Shown here piece by piece: positions 1 to 10,164 of a DNA stretch of 64,000 nucleotides. The stretch is from Palleronia aestuarii. Lineage in GTDB: Bacteria > Pseudomonadota > Alphaproteobacteria > Rhodobacterales > Rhodobacteraceae. The notes beneath the pieces are model-generated. The model saw only the letters and a list, made by a program, of their open reading frames with translations. It was not told the origin of the DNA and ran no database searches. The translations under genes and the position numbers were made by a program. The stretch is taken from the NCBI RefSeq assembly GCF_003253995.1, contig NZ_QKZL01000005.1, positions 248,001 to 312,000 of the forward strand. Reading direction: 5' to 3'. Each line of letters opens with the position of its first letter. Positions within the stretch are counted from its first letter, which is position 1.

Positions 1-543
1 CAGGTCGTGACTGACCATGAGCACCGCGCACCCCGTCTCCGACCGGACCTCCTCGAGGCGGCGGTAGAATGCGGCCGCGCCCGGCTGGTCGAGCCCCGCA
101 GTCGCCTCGTCGAGGATCAGGAGGTCGGGGTTCTCGAGGATCGCGCGGGCGAGGAGCACGCGCTGGAACTGCCCGCCCGACAGATCGGCCATCTGCTGCC
201 CGCCGAGATCGGGGATGCCGGCCCGGGTCAACGCCGCGTCGCGCTCGCGAGGCGGGATCCGTCGCGTCAGGCCCAGAAATCGTGTGACCGTCATCGGCAG
301 GGTCGGATCGAGCGCGAGGCGCTGCGGCACGTAGCCGAGCCGCAATCCCGGCGCGCGGTCGATGCGGCCCCGGCTCGGACGAACGCCGCCGAGGATCGTG
401 CGCAGGAGCGTCGACTTGCCCGACCCGTTGGGTCCGACGATCGTGACGATTTCGCCCCGGCGAATCGTAAAATCCACGTCGTCGAGCACCATGCTGCCCC
501 CGAGACGGACGGAAAGCCCCCGCGTCTCGACGAGAAAGGTCAC
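1..543 (-). CDS. znuC: Zinc ABC transporter ATP-binding protein ZnuC (3' end beyond window)
   Basis: This is the ATPase that energises high-affinity Zn2+ import, working with a membrane permease (ZnuB, not in the window) and the periplasmic binder ZnuA. Reading leftward from a GTG at 543 gives 181 codons that run off the window edge. Walker A GPNGSGKST lies near residues 38-46, followed by the signature LSGGQFQRVLLARA, Walker B LLILDEATAG and the H-loop SHDL at the very edge. The GTG overlaps the zur stop as GTGA, so the two genes are translationally coupled. Family assignment rests on the ABC motifs plus the zur/znuA neighbourhood; a manganese or other metal importer is less likely. Confidence 0.9.
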   Translation of the reverse strand, partial: MTFLVETRGLSVRLGGSMVLDDVDFTIRRGEIVTIVGPNGSGKSTLLRTILGGVRPSRGRIDRAPGLRLGYVPQRLALDPTLPMTVTRFLGLTRRIPPRERDAALTRAGIPDLGGQQMADLSGGQFQRVLLARAILENPDLLILDEATAGLDQPGAAAFYRRLEEVRSETGCAVLMVSHDL

Positions 544-1019
544 GCGGCCTCCGTCGCGCAGGAGGGACAAAGCCCGATCGCCTCGCGGACGGTCCGCTCG
601 ATCACGAAGCCCGCCGCCTCGGCCGCGCGGCCGAGCTCGCCTGCCCGCGGATCGGCCTCGGCCTCGACCACGCGGTCGCAGGAGCGGCAGATGAGGAAGG
701 CCGGGCTGTGCCGGTTCTCCGCATGAATGCAGGCGATGAAGGCATTGAGCCGTTCGATCCGGTGCGCGAAGCCGTGGCTCACCAGGAAGTCGAGCGCCCG
801 GTAGGCCACCGGAGGCTGCGAGCCGAACCCCTCCGCACGGAGCCGGTCGAGGATCTCGTAGGCGCCCATCGACCGGTGCTCCTCGAGCAGGATCTCGAGG
901 ACGCGACGGCGGGCCCGGGTGAATTGGAGCTTGTTGGCGGCGCAATGGCGCTCCGCAGAGGCGACGCCCTGCGCGATGCAGCTTGCGTGATCGTGCGATT
1001 CGAATGCGGTGCTCGACAT
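540..1019 (-). CDS. zur: Zinc uptake regulator, Fur family
   Basis: A Fur-superfamily repressor of 159 residues, expected to bind DNA when Zn2+-loaded and to repress zinc uptake. The N-terminal winged helix spans about residues 25-90. The C-terminal part carries the two structural-zinc pairs C111-x2-C114 and C151-x2-C154, and a His/Cys-rich hinge (C97, H99, H104) typical of Zur. It lies upstream of znuC with a 4-base overlap and divergent from znuA, the classic alphaproteobacterial znuA / zur-znuC layout. The only plausible Zur operator seen lies in the 88-base divergent gap, implying autoregulation and co-repression of znuA. A different Fur paralogue is unlikely given the neighbours. Confidence 0.92.
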   Translation of the reverse strand: MSSTAFESHDHASCIAQGVASAERHCAANKLQFTRARRRVLEILLEEHRSMGAYEILDRLRAEGFGSQPPVAYRALDFLVSHGFAHRIERLNAFIACIHAENRHSPAFLICRSCDRVVEAEADPRAGELGRAAEAAGFVIERTVREAIGLCPSCATEAA

Positions 1020-1081
1020 GGACGTCTCCTGTCATGCGGGGCTTGCGGCCGTAAAGAGCTTCGATTACTGCCGCCGATGAA

Positions 1082-1098
1082 ATGTTATCTAATTACAT
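1082..1098. promoter_or_regulatory. Candidate Zur box between zur and znuA
   Basis: A 17-base AT-rich imperfect inverted repeat, ATGTTAT-cta-ATTACAT, is the only AT-rich island in the gap. It resembles the family of Zur boxes built around TGTTATA/TATAACA half-sites. It sits immediately before the znuA ribosome-binding site (GAGG at 1099-1102), so binding would block znuA initiation. The assignment is inferred from position and symmetry. Confidence 0.55.
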
Positions 1099-1107
1099 GA
1101 GGCGCCC

Positions 1108-2196
1108 ATGTCCAACCGTCTGTCGACCCTTTCCGGCCTTGCCGGGCTACTCGCCACCAGCGCCGCGGTCGCCGACGTGCCGCAGGTCGCGACCGATATC
1201 GCCCCCGTTCATGGGCTCGTGGCGCGGGTGATGGGCGATCTCGGCGAGCCGACGCTGATCGTCCAGCCCGGCGCCTCCCCCCACGGTCATTCGATGCGCC
1301 CCTCCGAGGCGCGGGGCCTACAGGAGGCGGATGCCGTCTTCTGGATCGGGCCCGAACTCGAGCCCTGGCTGGAGAATGCGATCGCCAACCTCGCGCCCGG
1401 GGCGGAGGCCGTGGAGCTCCTGGAGGTTCCCGGCACGCAGACGCACGAATTCCGCACCGGCGCGACCTTCGCGCCGCACGATCATGGCGATCACGAGGGC
1501 CATGATCACGAGGATGACCATGCCCATGAGGAGGGGCACGATCACGAGGGCGAACATGCCCACGATGAGGACCACGAACACGAGGATGACCATGCGCATG
1601 GGGAGACGCACGATCACTTGGGCGAACACGCTCATGGGGAGGCGCACGATCATGCAGAGAGCGAACATGGTCATTCCCATGAGGGCGTCGATCCCCATGC
1701 CTGGCTCGACCCGGAGAACGCAAAGACCTGGCTCGACGCGATCGCCGTGACATTGGGCGAACTCGACGTCGAGAACGCCGAAACCTACGCGTCGAACGCC
1801 GCAGCCGGAAAGGCCGAGATCGACACGGCGGTGGAGGACGCGAGGAATACGCTCCGGGACGTCAAGGACCTGCGCTTCGTGGTCTTCCACGACGCATATC
1901 GCTATTTCGAGGAGCGGTTTGGCCTCTCGACCGTCGGCGCCATCGAACTCAGCGATGCGTCCGATCCCTCGCCGGCGCGGGTCGAGGAGGTGCGCGACAC
2001 CGTCCGGAACCTCGACGTCGCCTGCGTCTTCTCCGAGCCGCAGTTCAACCAGTCGCTCGTCGAGACCGTGGCCGAGGGTACCGATGCCCACACCGCGACG
2101 ATCGATCCGCTCGGCACGGAGATCGCGCTCGGCCCGGACTTCTATCCGCAGCTGATCGCCTCCATCGCGGAAGACATCGCGTCCTGCGCCGGGTGA
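1108..2196 (+). CDS. znuA: Zinc ABC transporter substrate-binding protein ZnuA with very long His-rich loop
   Basis: Periplasmic Zn2+-binding component of the ZnuABC importer, 362 residues. A signal peptide covers about residues 1-22 (AAVADVPQ). The mature protein has the ZnuA/cluster A-I fold, with candidate metal ligands in ASPHGHSM (about residue 59) and VDPHAWLDP (H197), then VVFHDAYRYF and an acidic C-terminal site. Between about 124 and 191 lies a flexible acidic loop with 24 histidines in 68 residues, mostly HDHE/DHAH-type repeats. This loop is characteristic of ZnuA but unusually long here. ATG is preceded by GAGG at a 5-base spacing. The gene is transcribed away from zur and ends at a strong hairpin. 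Confidence 0.94.
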   Translation: MSNRLSTLSGLAGLLATSAAVADVPQVATDIAPVHGLVARVMGDLGEPTLIVQPGASPHGHSMRPSEARGLQEADAVFWIGPELEPWLENAIANLAPGAEAVELLEVPGTQTHEFRTGATFAPHDHGDHEGHDHEDDHAHEEGHDHEGEHAHDEDHEHEDDHAHGETHDHLGEHAHGEAHDHAESEHGHSHEGVDPHAWLDPENAKTWLDAIAVTLGELDVENAETYASNAAAGKAEIDTAVEDARNTLRDVKDLRFVVFHDAYRYFEERFGLSTVGAIELSDASDPSPARVEEVRDTVRNLDVACVFSEPQFNQSLVETVAEGTDAHTATIDPLGTEIALGPDFYPQLIASIAEDIASCAG

Positions 2197-2204
2197 ACGC
2201 GATG

Positions 2205-2234
2205 CGCCCAAGCCATCGCTGGATGGCTTGGGCG
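2205..2234. terminator. Bidirectional hairpin terminator between znuA and pdxA2
   Basis: A perfect 13-bp stem (CGCCCAAGCCATC pairing with GATGGCTTGGGCG) with a 4-base loop lies in the 51-base gap between the convergent stops of znuA (2196) and the PdxA2 gene (2248). There is no strong T-run on either side. Position and stem strength still make a shared terminator the simplest reading. Confidence 0.75.
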
Positions 2235-2247
2235 GGGTCCGGGACGG

Positions 2248-3231
2248 TCACTTGCCCGATTTCGCCGCCTGCAGTTTTCGTCCGTATTCGAGGGCGGCGA
2301 GCATGTTGACGTGGTTCGCCTTGCCCGTTCCGGCGATGTCGAAGGCGGTGCCGTGGTCGACCGAGCAGCGGTCGATGGGCAGGCCCAGCGTGACGTTCAC
2401 CGCCGTGTCGAACGCGATGAGCTTGATCGGGATATGCCCCTGATCGTGGTATTGGGCCAGGACGAGATCGAAGGCGCCCGTGTTGGCCCGGTGAAAGACC
2501 GTATCGGCCGAGATCGGACCCACGACGTCGATGCCCTCGGCACGGGCGCGTTCGACACCCGGCGCGATCTGGGTTTCGTCCTCGCGTCCGAACAGGCCGT
2601 TCTCACCGCAATGGGGATTGATGCCGGCGACGGCGATCCGCGGCGCGTCGAGGCCCATGCGGCGCAGGTGATCGTGGCCCATGCGGATGGTGTCGTGGAT
2701 CCGGTCCGGCGTCGCCCGGCCGATCGCGTCCTTCAGCGAGACATGGGTCGAGACGTGCAGCACGTTCAGCGTCGGGGCCGCGAGAAGCATCCACGATGAG
2801 GGCGTCTGCGTCAGCGAGGCCAGCATGCCGGTATGGCCGTCGTAATGGTGGCCGGCCGCGTTCAGCGCTTCCTTGTTGATTGGTGCCGTGACGATGCAGC
2901 TCGCCTCCCCGTCGAGGCTCAAGCGCACGGCGCGCTCGATATAGCGGAAGGAGGCCTCGCCGCAGGCCTCAGACAGGACGCCGAACCTGCCGGGCAACCC
3001 GTCGACGGGGACGTGGATGAAGCGCAGCGCGCCATCCTTGGCCGTCCCGGCCTCCGCCAGCGGAAGGTCCAGTCCGGACGATCTGATCGCCCGGTCGAGC
3101 GTGTCGGCGTCGCCCACCACGGCGTAGCGGGCGCGGTCCTCGGGCGGCAGGCTCGCCATCGCCTTGGCGGTGACCTCGGCGCCCACGCCGGACGGATCGC
3201 CCATTGTGATGACGATGGGTGTGTCGGACAT
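2248..3231 (-). CDS. pdxA2: PdxA2-type 4-phosphate acid-sugar dehydrogenase (PdxA family)
   Basis: An NAD-dependent oxidative decarboxylase of the PdxA family, 327 residues, expected in the cytosol. The N-terminus has the family motif [12 protein letters not shown]. Metal/substrate histidines appear in DGHTGM (H133), STHVSLKDA (H163) and QYHDQGHIP. PdxA proper makes pyridoxal precursors. PdxA2 homologues beside DUF1537 kinases oxidise 4-phospho-D-threonate or D-erythronate and decarboxylate it to dihydroxyacetone phosphate (established for that pair). The divergent DUF1537 kinase at 3504 makes the catabolic role the better call; vitamin B6 synthesis is the alternative. Confidence 0.85.
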   Translation of the reverse strand: MSDTPIVITMGDPSGVGAEVTAKAMASLPPEDRARYAVVGDADTLDRAIRSSGLDLPLAEAGTAKDGALRFIHVPVDGLPGRFGVLSEACGEASFRYIERAVRLSLDGEASCIVTAPINKEALNAAGHHYDGHTGMLASLTQTPSSWMLLAAPTLNVLHVSTHVSLKDAIGRATPDRIHDTIRMGHDHLRRMGLDAPRIAVAGINPHCGENGLFGREDETQIAPGVERARAEGIDVVGPISADTVFHRANTGAFDLVLAQYHDQGHIPIKLIAFDTAVNVTLGLPIDRCSVDHGTAFDIAGTGKANHVNMLAALEYGRKLQAAKSGK

Positions 3232-3295
3232 GCGGGTATCTCCGGATCGATCAGGCCAGGTCGCTGGCGTTCAGACAGTGCGGCGGCGCGCGCCC

Positions 3296-3472
3296 TCAAA
3301 GGACAGCGTCAAGGGCTTCTATCACCATCGGGACGGCATTCTCCACGGCCTCGCGCCTATCGGCGCCGCAATCCTTGATTTCCGTTACTGTGTCGTTCGG
3401 AAAATCGAGAGCGGGATGAGGGTGAGGTGCGCCTTCCGTCCAGGCGGCCTTTGAAGGACGCGGCCGGCGCGG
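3296..3472 (-). pseudogene. Protein-like minus-strand fragment, C-terminal remnant of unknown gene
   Basis: Upstream of pdxA2 on the same strand is an open stretch of about 58 codons, bounded by TAG (3475-3473) and TGA (3298-3296) with no convincing start. It translates to a protein-like tail: SKAAWTEGAPHPHPALDF, then a helix-like end containing EAVENAVPMVIEALDAVL. I cannot name the family. It occupies most of the divergent gap. It may be the surviving 3' end of a gene that once preceded pdxA2 in an operon, cut when the kinase side was rearranged. Chance openness in GC-rich DNA is the alternative. Confidence 0.3.
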
Positions 3473-3503
3473 CTAGGATAGGCGAGCAAGGCGGGGTGAG
3501 GTC

Positions 3504-4550
3504 ATGAGCCGGGTTCTTCTCATAGCGGACGATCTGACCGGGGCGCTCGATTCCGGCGTCGCCTTCGCCGCGCCCGAAACCCGCGTCCTTGTTGCCCGAT
3601 CCTTGGGTGAGGTGCGCGCCGTCTTGGCGGAAGCGCCCGACGTTCTTGTCGTCAGTTCCGGCACGCGCGACGGCACGGCGTCCGCAGCGACTGCCGCGAT
3701 GACAGAGCTTTGCGAGCGGATCGACTTCGGGGCCTACGACGTCATCGTGAAGAAGGTCGATTCCCGCCTGAAGGGCCATGTCGGCGCCGAGGTCTCGGTG
3801 CTCGCCGATGCGCTCGCTGACCTGCCCATCGTGGTGGCCCCAGCCATTCCGTCGATGGGGCGCATTCAGCGTGATGGCGCAATCCGCGGGCACGGGATCG
3901 AACGCCCGATCGCAGTCGCGCCGCTCTTCGACCGCGCCGTTCAATGCCCGGAGCTTGCAACAGAGGCCGATCTCGACCGTCTCGTGGCCGAATGTCGGCC
4001 GTCCCTGTGGGTGGGTGCGCGATCGCTCGCATTCGCCTTGGCGCGCGACCTCCGCACCATCCCGCCTTCGCGGCCTTCGTTGCCGCGACCGATCCTCGTG
4101 GCGATAGGCTCGCGTGATCCCGTTACGCAGGCGCAGGTCGATGTTCTGCGCCGGTCGTGGAACGTCCTGGCGGCGCCCGACGGCGATCTGGCGGAAATCG
4201 CCGGCGATGGCGCGGTCGTCATCGTCCAGATGACGGAAGGCGGCACGGGGCGGTCCCCCGCCGAAGCCGCGTCGGCTTTCTCGACGGCCATCGCCGCCCT
4301 CATGCGCGATCATGCCCCCGCCACGCTCATCGCCTCGGGCGGGGAGACCGCGAACGCGATCCTCGACGCCTCGGGGCTGCACCGCCTCTCGCTGATCGCC
4401 GAGATCGCTCCGGGTCTTCCGGTCAGCGATGTCCGGACGGATTGGGGGGAGCTTCGTCTGGTCACGAAATCGGGTGGTTTCGGAGGGCCGGACGCCCTCG
4501 CCGATCTGGTCCACAGCGATGTGCAAACGTCGAAAGGGCCGGTGAGATGA
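3504..4550 (+). CDS. Four-carbon acid sugar kinase (DUF1537 family)
   Basis: A cytosolic ATP-dependent kinase of 348 residues. The N-terminal domain has the substrate motif IADDLTGALDSGVAF (about residues 7-21) and KKVDSRLKGHVGAE (about 91-104). The C-terminal nucleotide-binding domain has ASGGETANAIL and TKSGGFGG. Family members phosphorylate D-threonate, D-erythronate or L-threonate at the 4-position. Paired with a PdxA2-type dehydrogenase rather than an aldolase, the likely route is D-threonate or D-erythronate to the 4-phosphate, then to DHAP. The protein is shorter than many members (about 400-430). The next gene is convergent. No dedicated transporter or regulator adjoins it. Confidence 0.83.
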   Translation: MSRVLLIADDLTGALDSGVAFAAPETRVLVARSLGEVRAVLAEAPDVLVVSSGTRDGTASAATAAMTELCERIDFGAYDVIVKKVDSRLKGHVGAEVSVLADALADLPIVVAPAIPSMGRIQRDGAIRGHGIERPIAVAPLFDRAVQCPELATEADLDRLVAECRPSLWVGARSLAFALARDLRTIPPSRPSLPRPILVAIGSRDPVTQAQVDVLRRSWNVLAAPDGDLAEIAGDGAVVIVQMTEGGTGRSPAEAASAFSTAIAALMRDHAPATLIASGGETANAILDASGLHRLSLIAEIAPGLPVSDVRTDWGELRLVTKSGGFGGPDALADLVHSDVQTSKGPVR

Positions 4551-4717
4551 TGGACGGCACGGACGCTTGGGCCTGATCCACATAGGCCAGGTGATACTCG
4601 GATGCCCGAGAGGCGTCTTGCCGATGCACGGTTCGCCTTCGAATTACGGCGTCTGAAACCTTCCCGGTCGCCGAGGTTTGCCCGGTGGTACAAAGGTAAA
4701 AGCGAGCACGACGAACG

Positions 4718-5691
4718 CTACACCGGATGCCAGCACGCCGTCTTGTGGCCCGGTGCGATCTCCGCGAGAGGTGGCTCCTCCGCACGGCACCGCTCGGTCG
4801 CGCGGGGGCATCGCGCGGCATAGGCGCAGCCCTGCATCGCGGCGCCCATGTCCGGCGGGGCGGCGAGGGGGGCCGTCCTCTGGCGGAGCCGTTGCGCGGG
4901 CGGATCGGGAACGGGCACCGCATCGAGAAGGGCGACCGTGTAGGGATGTCGCGGACGCCCGTAGATCGCCTCGCGCCCCGCGATCTCGACCAGCCGGCCG
5001 GCATAGAGGATCGCGACGCGGTGGGAGATCTGGCGCACGATGGCGAGGTCGTGGGCGATGAAGAGATAGCTCAACCCTTCCTCGCGCTGGATGTCCTGCA
5101 TGAGGTTGACCACCTGCGCCCGGACAGAGACGTCGAGGGCGGAAACCGGTTCGTCCGCGACGATCAGGCGGGGGTTCAGCGCAAGCGCGCGGGCGATCCC
5201 CACGCGCTGAAGCTGGCCGCCGGAAAAGGCATGGGGAAACCGCTCGGCGCTGTCCGCAGGCAGGCCCACCCGCTCGAGAAGCGACGCGACGCGCCCCCGC
5301 AATTCCGCGCGGGTTCCGGCCCGGCCATGGACCGTGAGGGGTTCGCCCACGAGGTCGGCGATGCGCATCCGCGGGTTCAGGGAGGTGAACGGGTCCTGCA
5401 GGATAAGCTGCATTTCCGCGCGGAGGCGGCGGAGCCGCGATCCGCTTGCCCGGGTGATGTCGGCACCCTGAAAGAGGATGCACCCGCCCGCGACATCCAC
5501 GCGTCGCAGGATCGCGCGTCCGGCGGTTGTCTTGCCCGACCCCGATTCCCCGACGAGGCCCAGCGTCTCTCCCGGCGCGATCTCGAAGCTGAGCGGATGG
5601 AGCGCCGTGACGCGCCGCTGCGACGGCCAGACGCCACCGCGATCCGTCACCTCGTAGGCGACGCTCAGGTTTTCGACGGTGAGGGTCGGCG

Positions 5692-5695
<4 letters not shown>
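4718..5695 (-). CDS. Peptide/nickel-type ABC transporter ATP-binding protein (DppF-like)
   Basis: Second ATPase of a five-gene oligopeptide/dipeptide/nickel-class importer. 325 residues from an ATG (5695) that overlaps the upstream ATPase stop as ATGA. It has Walker A GESGSGKTT, signature FSGGQLQRVGIARAL, Walker B LIVADEPVSALD, and the C-terminal oligopeptide/dipeptide extension with the cysteine pattern CAYAARCPRATERC (a possible Fe-S or zinc site in this family). It is the last gene of the operon 10015-4718. The substrate is unknown; there is no nickel enzyme nearby, so a peptide or amide-like solute is more likely. Confidence 0.88.
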
Positions 5696-6665
<970 letters not shown>

Positions 6666-6669
<4 letters not shown>

Positions 6670-7619
6670 GACCGGCCGGCGAGCCTGCGGGCCGTCTTGG
6701 ACCAGCCGAACCGCTTTTCCCGCTCGCGCGGATCCGTCGTCACCCGGACCCAGTTCGCGAAGAGGTTTATCGAAAGGACCGTGATCGCGATGGCGAGACC
6801 GGGAAAGGTCACGAGCCACCACGCGACATAGACGTAGTCGCGCCCGCTCGCCACATCGAGCCCCCAGCTCGTGGCCGGAGGCTGCACGCCCAGCCCGAGG
6901 AAGGAGATCGCCGCCTCCGCGAGGACGACGTTGGTGAATTCGAGGATCGCGACGGTGAGGAGGGGGGAGACGAGGTTCGGAAGGATGTGGCGCAGGATGA
7001 TACGCGCGGGACCGCATCCGACGATCTCCGCCGCCTCGACGTAAGGCGCCGCGCGGACGGACATCACCGTGCCGCGCACGATACGCGCGTAGATCATCCA
7101 GTTCGTGAGCGCGAGCACGACGACGATCGTCGTGAGGCTCGGGCCCACGATGGAGACGATGAGCAGGATGAGGAGGATGCCGGGGAAGGACACCTGGATG
7201 TCGACGAGCCGCATCAGGATCGAGTCGGTCCGGCCGCCCACGTATCCCGCGACGAGGCCCACGATCACGCCAAACGTCCCAGAGAGGAGCACGACCGCGA
7301 CACCCACGAGAAGCGTTGCGCGCGCCCCCCAGATGATCCGGCTGAGCACGTCGCGGCCGAGCGCGTCGGTCCCGAGGAGATGCGCCGGGTTCCCGCGGGG
7401 AAGCCAGGCGGGGGGCGCGAGCCGCGCGAGCACGGATTGCGCGGCCGGATCGTGCGGCGCGAGCAAGGGCGCGAAAATTGCCATGGCGACGATGCCGACC
7501 AGGACGAGGAACCCGATCAGGCCGGGTACGTCCTCGCCGAGCTCGGCTGCGAAGGCGCGGAGGCGCGTCCCGTTACGGGAGCGACGGGACGGGGCCTGAC
7601 GGGCGGCGGAATCAGCCAA
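6666..7619 (-). CDS. Peptide-type ABC transporter permease (DppC-like)
   Basis: Inner-membrane permease with the N-terminal OppC segment and BPD_transp_1 fold. It has the DppC hallmark LLGTDALGRDVLSRIIWGAR and the coupling EAA-like loop EAAEIVGCGPARIILRHILP. A TTG at 7619 lies in the last codons of the preceding permease (8-base overlap) and would give 317 residues; I chose it for translational coupling, and there is no clear Shine-Dalgarno. About six membrane segments are expected. It forms the channel with the DppB-like protein. Confidence 0.85.
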
Positions 7620-8532
7620 GGCCGATCCGCGGGTCGACGAGCTTGAAGACCAGGTCGAGGAGAATGTTGACGAGCACGATGAGCACCGCGACGACATAGA
7701 CGATCGCCTGAACGAGGAACAGGTCGCCGCGCTGCAGCGCCTGGATCGCCACGAGGCCCATCCCGGGCCAGGCGAAGACCGTCTCGACCACCACGGTATA
7801 GCCCGCGAGCGCAAGGACCAGCTCCCATCCCGCGAGGGTCAGGAACGGAATGAGCGCATTGCGCAGCGCATGGCCTACGAGGACCCGCCGGTGCGGCAAT
7901 CCCCGGGCGAGGGCGGTGCGGATATAGGGCTTGTTCAGTTCCTCCATCATCTGCGAGCGGACGAGCAGGGTCAGCCGCGCGAAGGGCACGAGTGCGAGCG
8001 TGACCGCCGGCAGGACGAGATGGGCCGGCGAGCCCATCCCGGATGTCGGCAGAAGCGGGATAGTGACCGCAAAGAGCACGATGAGCAGCAACCCCACCCA
8101 GAATTGCGGCATGGAGAGCCCCACGAGGCTGAGCCCCGTGACGATCCGGTCGAGGATCCCGCCCGGCCGCTGCGCCGCCAGGATGCCCGCGGGCAGCGAG
8201 AGCACGATGGCGAGGCCGAGACCCGCCCCGATCAGGAGCAGGCTGTTCGGCAGGCGTTCGAGCACGACCTCCATCGCCGGCCGGCGCTGCCACGTGCTTT
8301 CGCCGAAATCGAACCGCAGGAGCTCGCCCGCGAACTGGACGAATTGCACGGGGAGCGGCCGGTCGAGCCCGAGCTCCGATGCGAAGGCCGCGCGCTGCTC
8401 CGGAGAGGCCGACAGCGGCAGCATCAGATCGACCGGGTTGCCGAAGATCCGCGTGACCACGAAGACGGTGAAGGTGACGCCCAGAACGACGAGACCCCCC
8501 TGGATCAGGCGCCGGAGGAGGAAGGCCGCCAT
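7612..8532 (-). CDS. Peptide-type ABC transporter permease (DppB-like)
   Basis: Inner-membrane permease of 306 residues. The N-terminal segment FLLRRLIQGGLVVLGVTFTV is the first membrane helix of the DppB/OppB family. A large periplasmic loop follows (with FDFGESTW, the usual D-x-G-x-S element), then the transmembrane core with the loop TALARGLPHRRVLVGHALRNAL that contacts the ATPases. The C-terminus, DLVFKLVDPRIGLG, is the normal family ending. It begins 8 bases after the binding-protein stop. Confidence 0.89.
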   Translation of the reverse strand: MAAFLLRRLIQGGLVVLGVTFTVFVVTRIFGNPVDLMLPLSASPEQRAAFASELGLDRPLPVQFVQFAGELLRFDFGESTWQRRPAMEVVLERLPNSLLLIGAGLGLAIVLSLPAGILAAQRPGGILDRIVTGLSLVGLSMPQFWVGLLLIVLFAVTIPLLPTSGMGSPAHLVLPAVTLALVPFARLTLLVRSQMMEELNKPYIRTALARGLPHRRVLVGHALRNALIPFLTLAGWELVLALAGYTVVVETVFAWPGMGLVAIQALQRGDLFLVQAIVYVVAVLIVLVNILLDLVFKLVDPRIGLG

Positions 8533-8539
8533 GCCGGCG

Positions 8540-10015
8540 CTATTCCGTCACGCCCATCTCCTTGATGAGGAGCTTGGCATCGGTCCGCGGCTGCCACTCC
8601 ATCCGCTCCGACATGCCGTAGATGTCCTGCAGGTTGAAGAGCGGCACGGTGTAGTTCAGGTCGTGACCCTTGGCGAAGACCTGGTCGTAGAGATCTTGGC
8701 GCGCCTCCGGATCCGTGGTCACGCGCGCCTCGTCGATCATCGTGGCCATCTCCGCGTCCGAGTTGGAGGCCGCGGCGCCGTCCATGTGGTAGATGAAGGA
8801 GGCTTCGCGATCGGCGTCGAGCAATTCGTTGGAATTCGCGATGAAGATCGAGTCGGGACGCGGTCCGTCGCCCATCAGGCTGTCGAGATATTGCGAGAAT
8901 TCCTGGATCTGTACGTTCGGGACGAGCCCGGTCTCCGCCCAGTAGCCCGCGACGGCCTCGATCTGCTCGCGATCCTTCAGCCAGCGGCCGGATTCCCCCA
9001 CGACGTCGATCGTGGCGCCGGTCGCGCCTGCCTCCTCGATCAGCGCGCGGGCCCGCTCCGGATCGTAGGGATAGCTCTCGAGATCCGCGTTGAAGCCGAA
9101 GGCCGCGGGATTGACGTGGTGGCCCTGCGCGATGCTGGCATAGCCCTGGAACAGGGCCTGCACCATCGCCTCGCGGTCGATCGCGAGGTTCAGCGCCTCC
9201 CGGACCTTCGGGTTGGAGACGACTTCGTTGTCGGTGCCGAGCACGAAGACCGACGTCTCGAGCCCGTCGACGGCCGCGAATTTCGGCGCCGTCTGCGTGA
9301 ATTCCGGAAGGAGGTTGGTGATGATGTCGAACTCGCCCGCCATCAGGCCCGAGAGCCGCGTTCCCGCCTCGCCCACGAACCGGTAGGTCGCCGTCTCCAC
9401 CTCGGGCTCCTCGCCCCAGTAATCGGGATTGCGCTCGAGCGTGATGCTCTCGCCGCGCGACCAGTCGCCGAAGCGGTAGGGCCCGGTGCCCACCGGCTCC
9501 GCACCGATATCGCCATCCGTGGCATGACCGGGCGGGACCATCTTCATCCAGTACATGCGGGAGGGCAGGATCGGATCGGGTCCGGTCGTCGTGATCCGGA
9601 CCGTGAGGTCGTCCACCTTCTCCGCGCCGTCGATCGTCCCGAAATAGGCCATCTGTTCGGAATTGTTGGCCGGGTCGATGATGCGTTCGACGCTGGCCAC
9701 GACGGCATCGGCGTCGAAGGGCTCGCCGTTGTGGAACGTGACGCCCTCCCGGAGGTCGAACTCCCAGGTCGTCTCGTCTATCTGGCGGGCCTCGGTGGCG
9801 AGGCCGGGCTCCAGTTCGCCCTCGGGCGTCCTCGCCATCAGCGTCTCGTAGATGTTGTCGTTGACCTGCCGCTCGCCGCCGTCGTCGCGTAGCTGCGGAT
9901 CGAGCGTCGAAGGTTCGGATCCTATGGCGATGGTGATCGATTGCGCGCCTGCCGCCCCCGCGAGCAGGGTCAATGCGGCCGCACCGGCGAGGAGGTGCCT
10001 GATCGTCGTGGTCAT
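8540..10015 (-). CDS. Peptide-type ABC transporter substrate-binding protein (DppA-like)
   Basis: Periplasmic solute-binding protein of family 5, 491 residues. A Sec signal peptide spans about 1-24 (cleavage near AGA-Q). Mature-domain landmarks are the N-terminal SEPSTLDPQ, the family block WEFDLREGVTFHNGEPFDA and GTGPYRFGDW. It is the first gene of the minus-strand importer operon (10015 to 4718), with a promoter expected in the 149-base gap shared with the divergent SDR gene. Specificity cannot be read from sequence. Confidence 0.9.
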   Translation of the reverse strand: MTTTIRHLLAGAAALTLLAGAAGAQSITIAIGSEPSTLDPQLRDDGGERQVNDNIYETLMARTPEGELEPGLATEARQIDETTWEFDLREGVTFHNGEPFDADAVVASVERIIDPANNSEQMAYFGTIDGAEKVDDLTVRITTTGPDPILPSRMYWMKMVPPGHATDGDIGAEPVGTGPYRFGDWSRGESITLERNPDYWGEEPEVETATYRFVGEAGTRLSGLMAGEFDIITNLLPEFTQTAPKFAAVDGLETSVFVLGTDNEVVSNPKVREALNLAIDREAMVQALFQGYASIAQGHHVNPAAFGFNADLESYPYDPERARALIEEAGATGATIDVVGESGRWLKDREQIEAVAGYWAETGLVPNVQIQEFSQYLDSLMGDGPRPDSIFIANSNELLDADREASFIYHMDGAAASNSDAEMATMIDEARVTTDPEARQDLYDQVFAKGHDLNYTVPLFNLQDIYGMSERMEWQPRTDAKLLIKEMGVTE

Positions 10016-10164
10016 GTCCGTTTCCCGTCGGTTCCCGGCGGCACTTCGGCGGCCGCGGCGTTTTTCTGCGTCGAGATTGGCCCCGACCCCGTTTCCTTGT
10101 CAACGCGACGTGGCACTATCGTGTCCGCGGACGCAGGAGTGCCGCGGGATCGGGCAGGAATCGC

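Noticed and set aside
1085-1753. Long Arg/His-rich minus-strand open frame opposite znuA
   Set aside because: It is the antisense shadow of the His-rich znuA loop and has no family features or ribosome-binding site.
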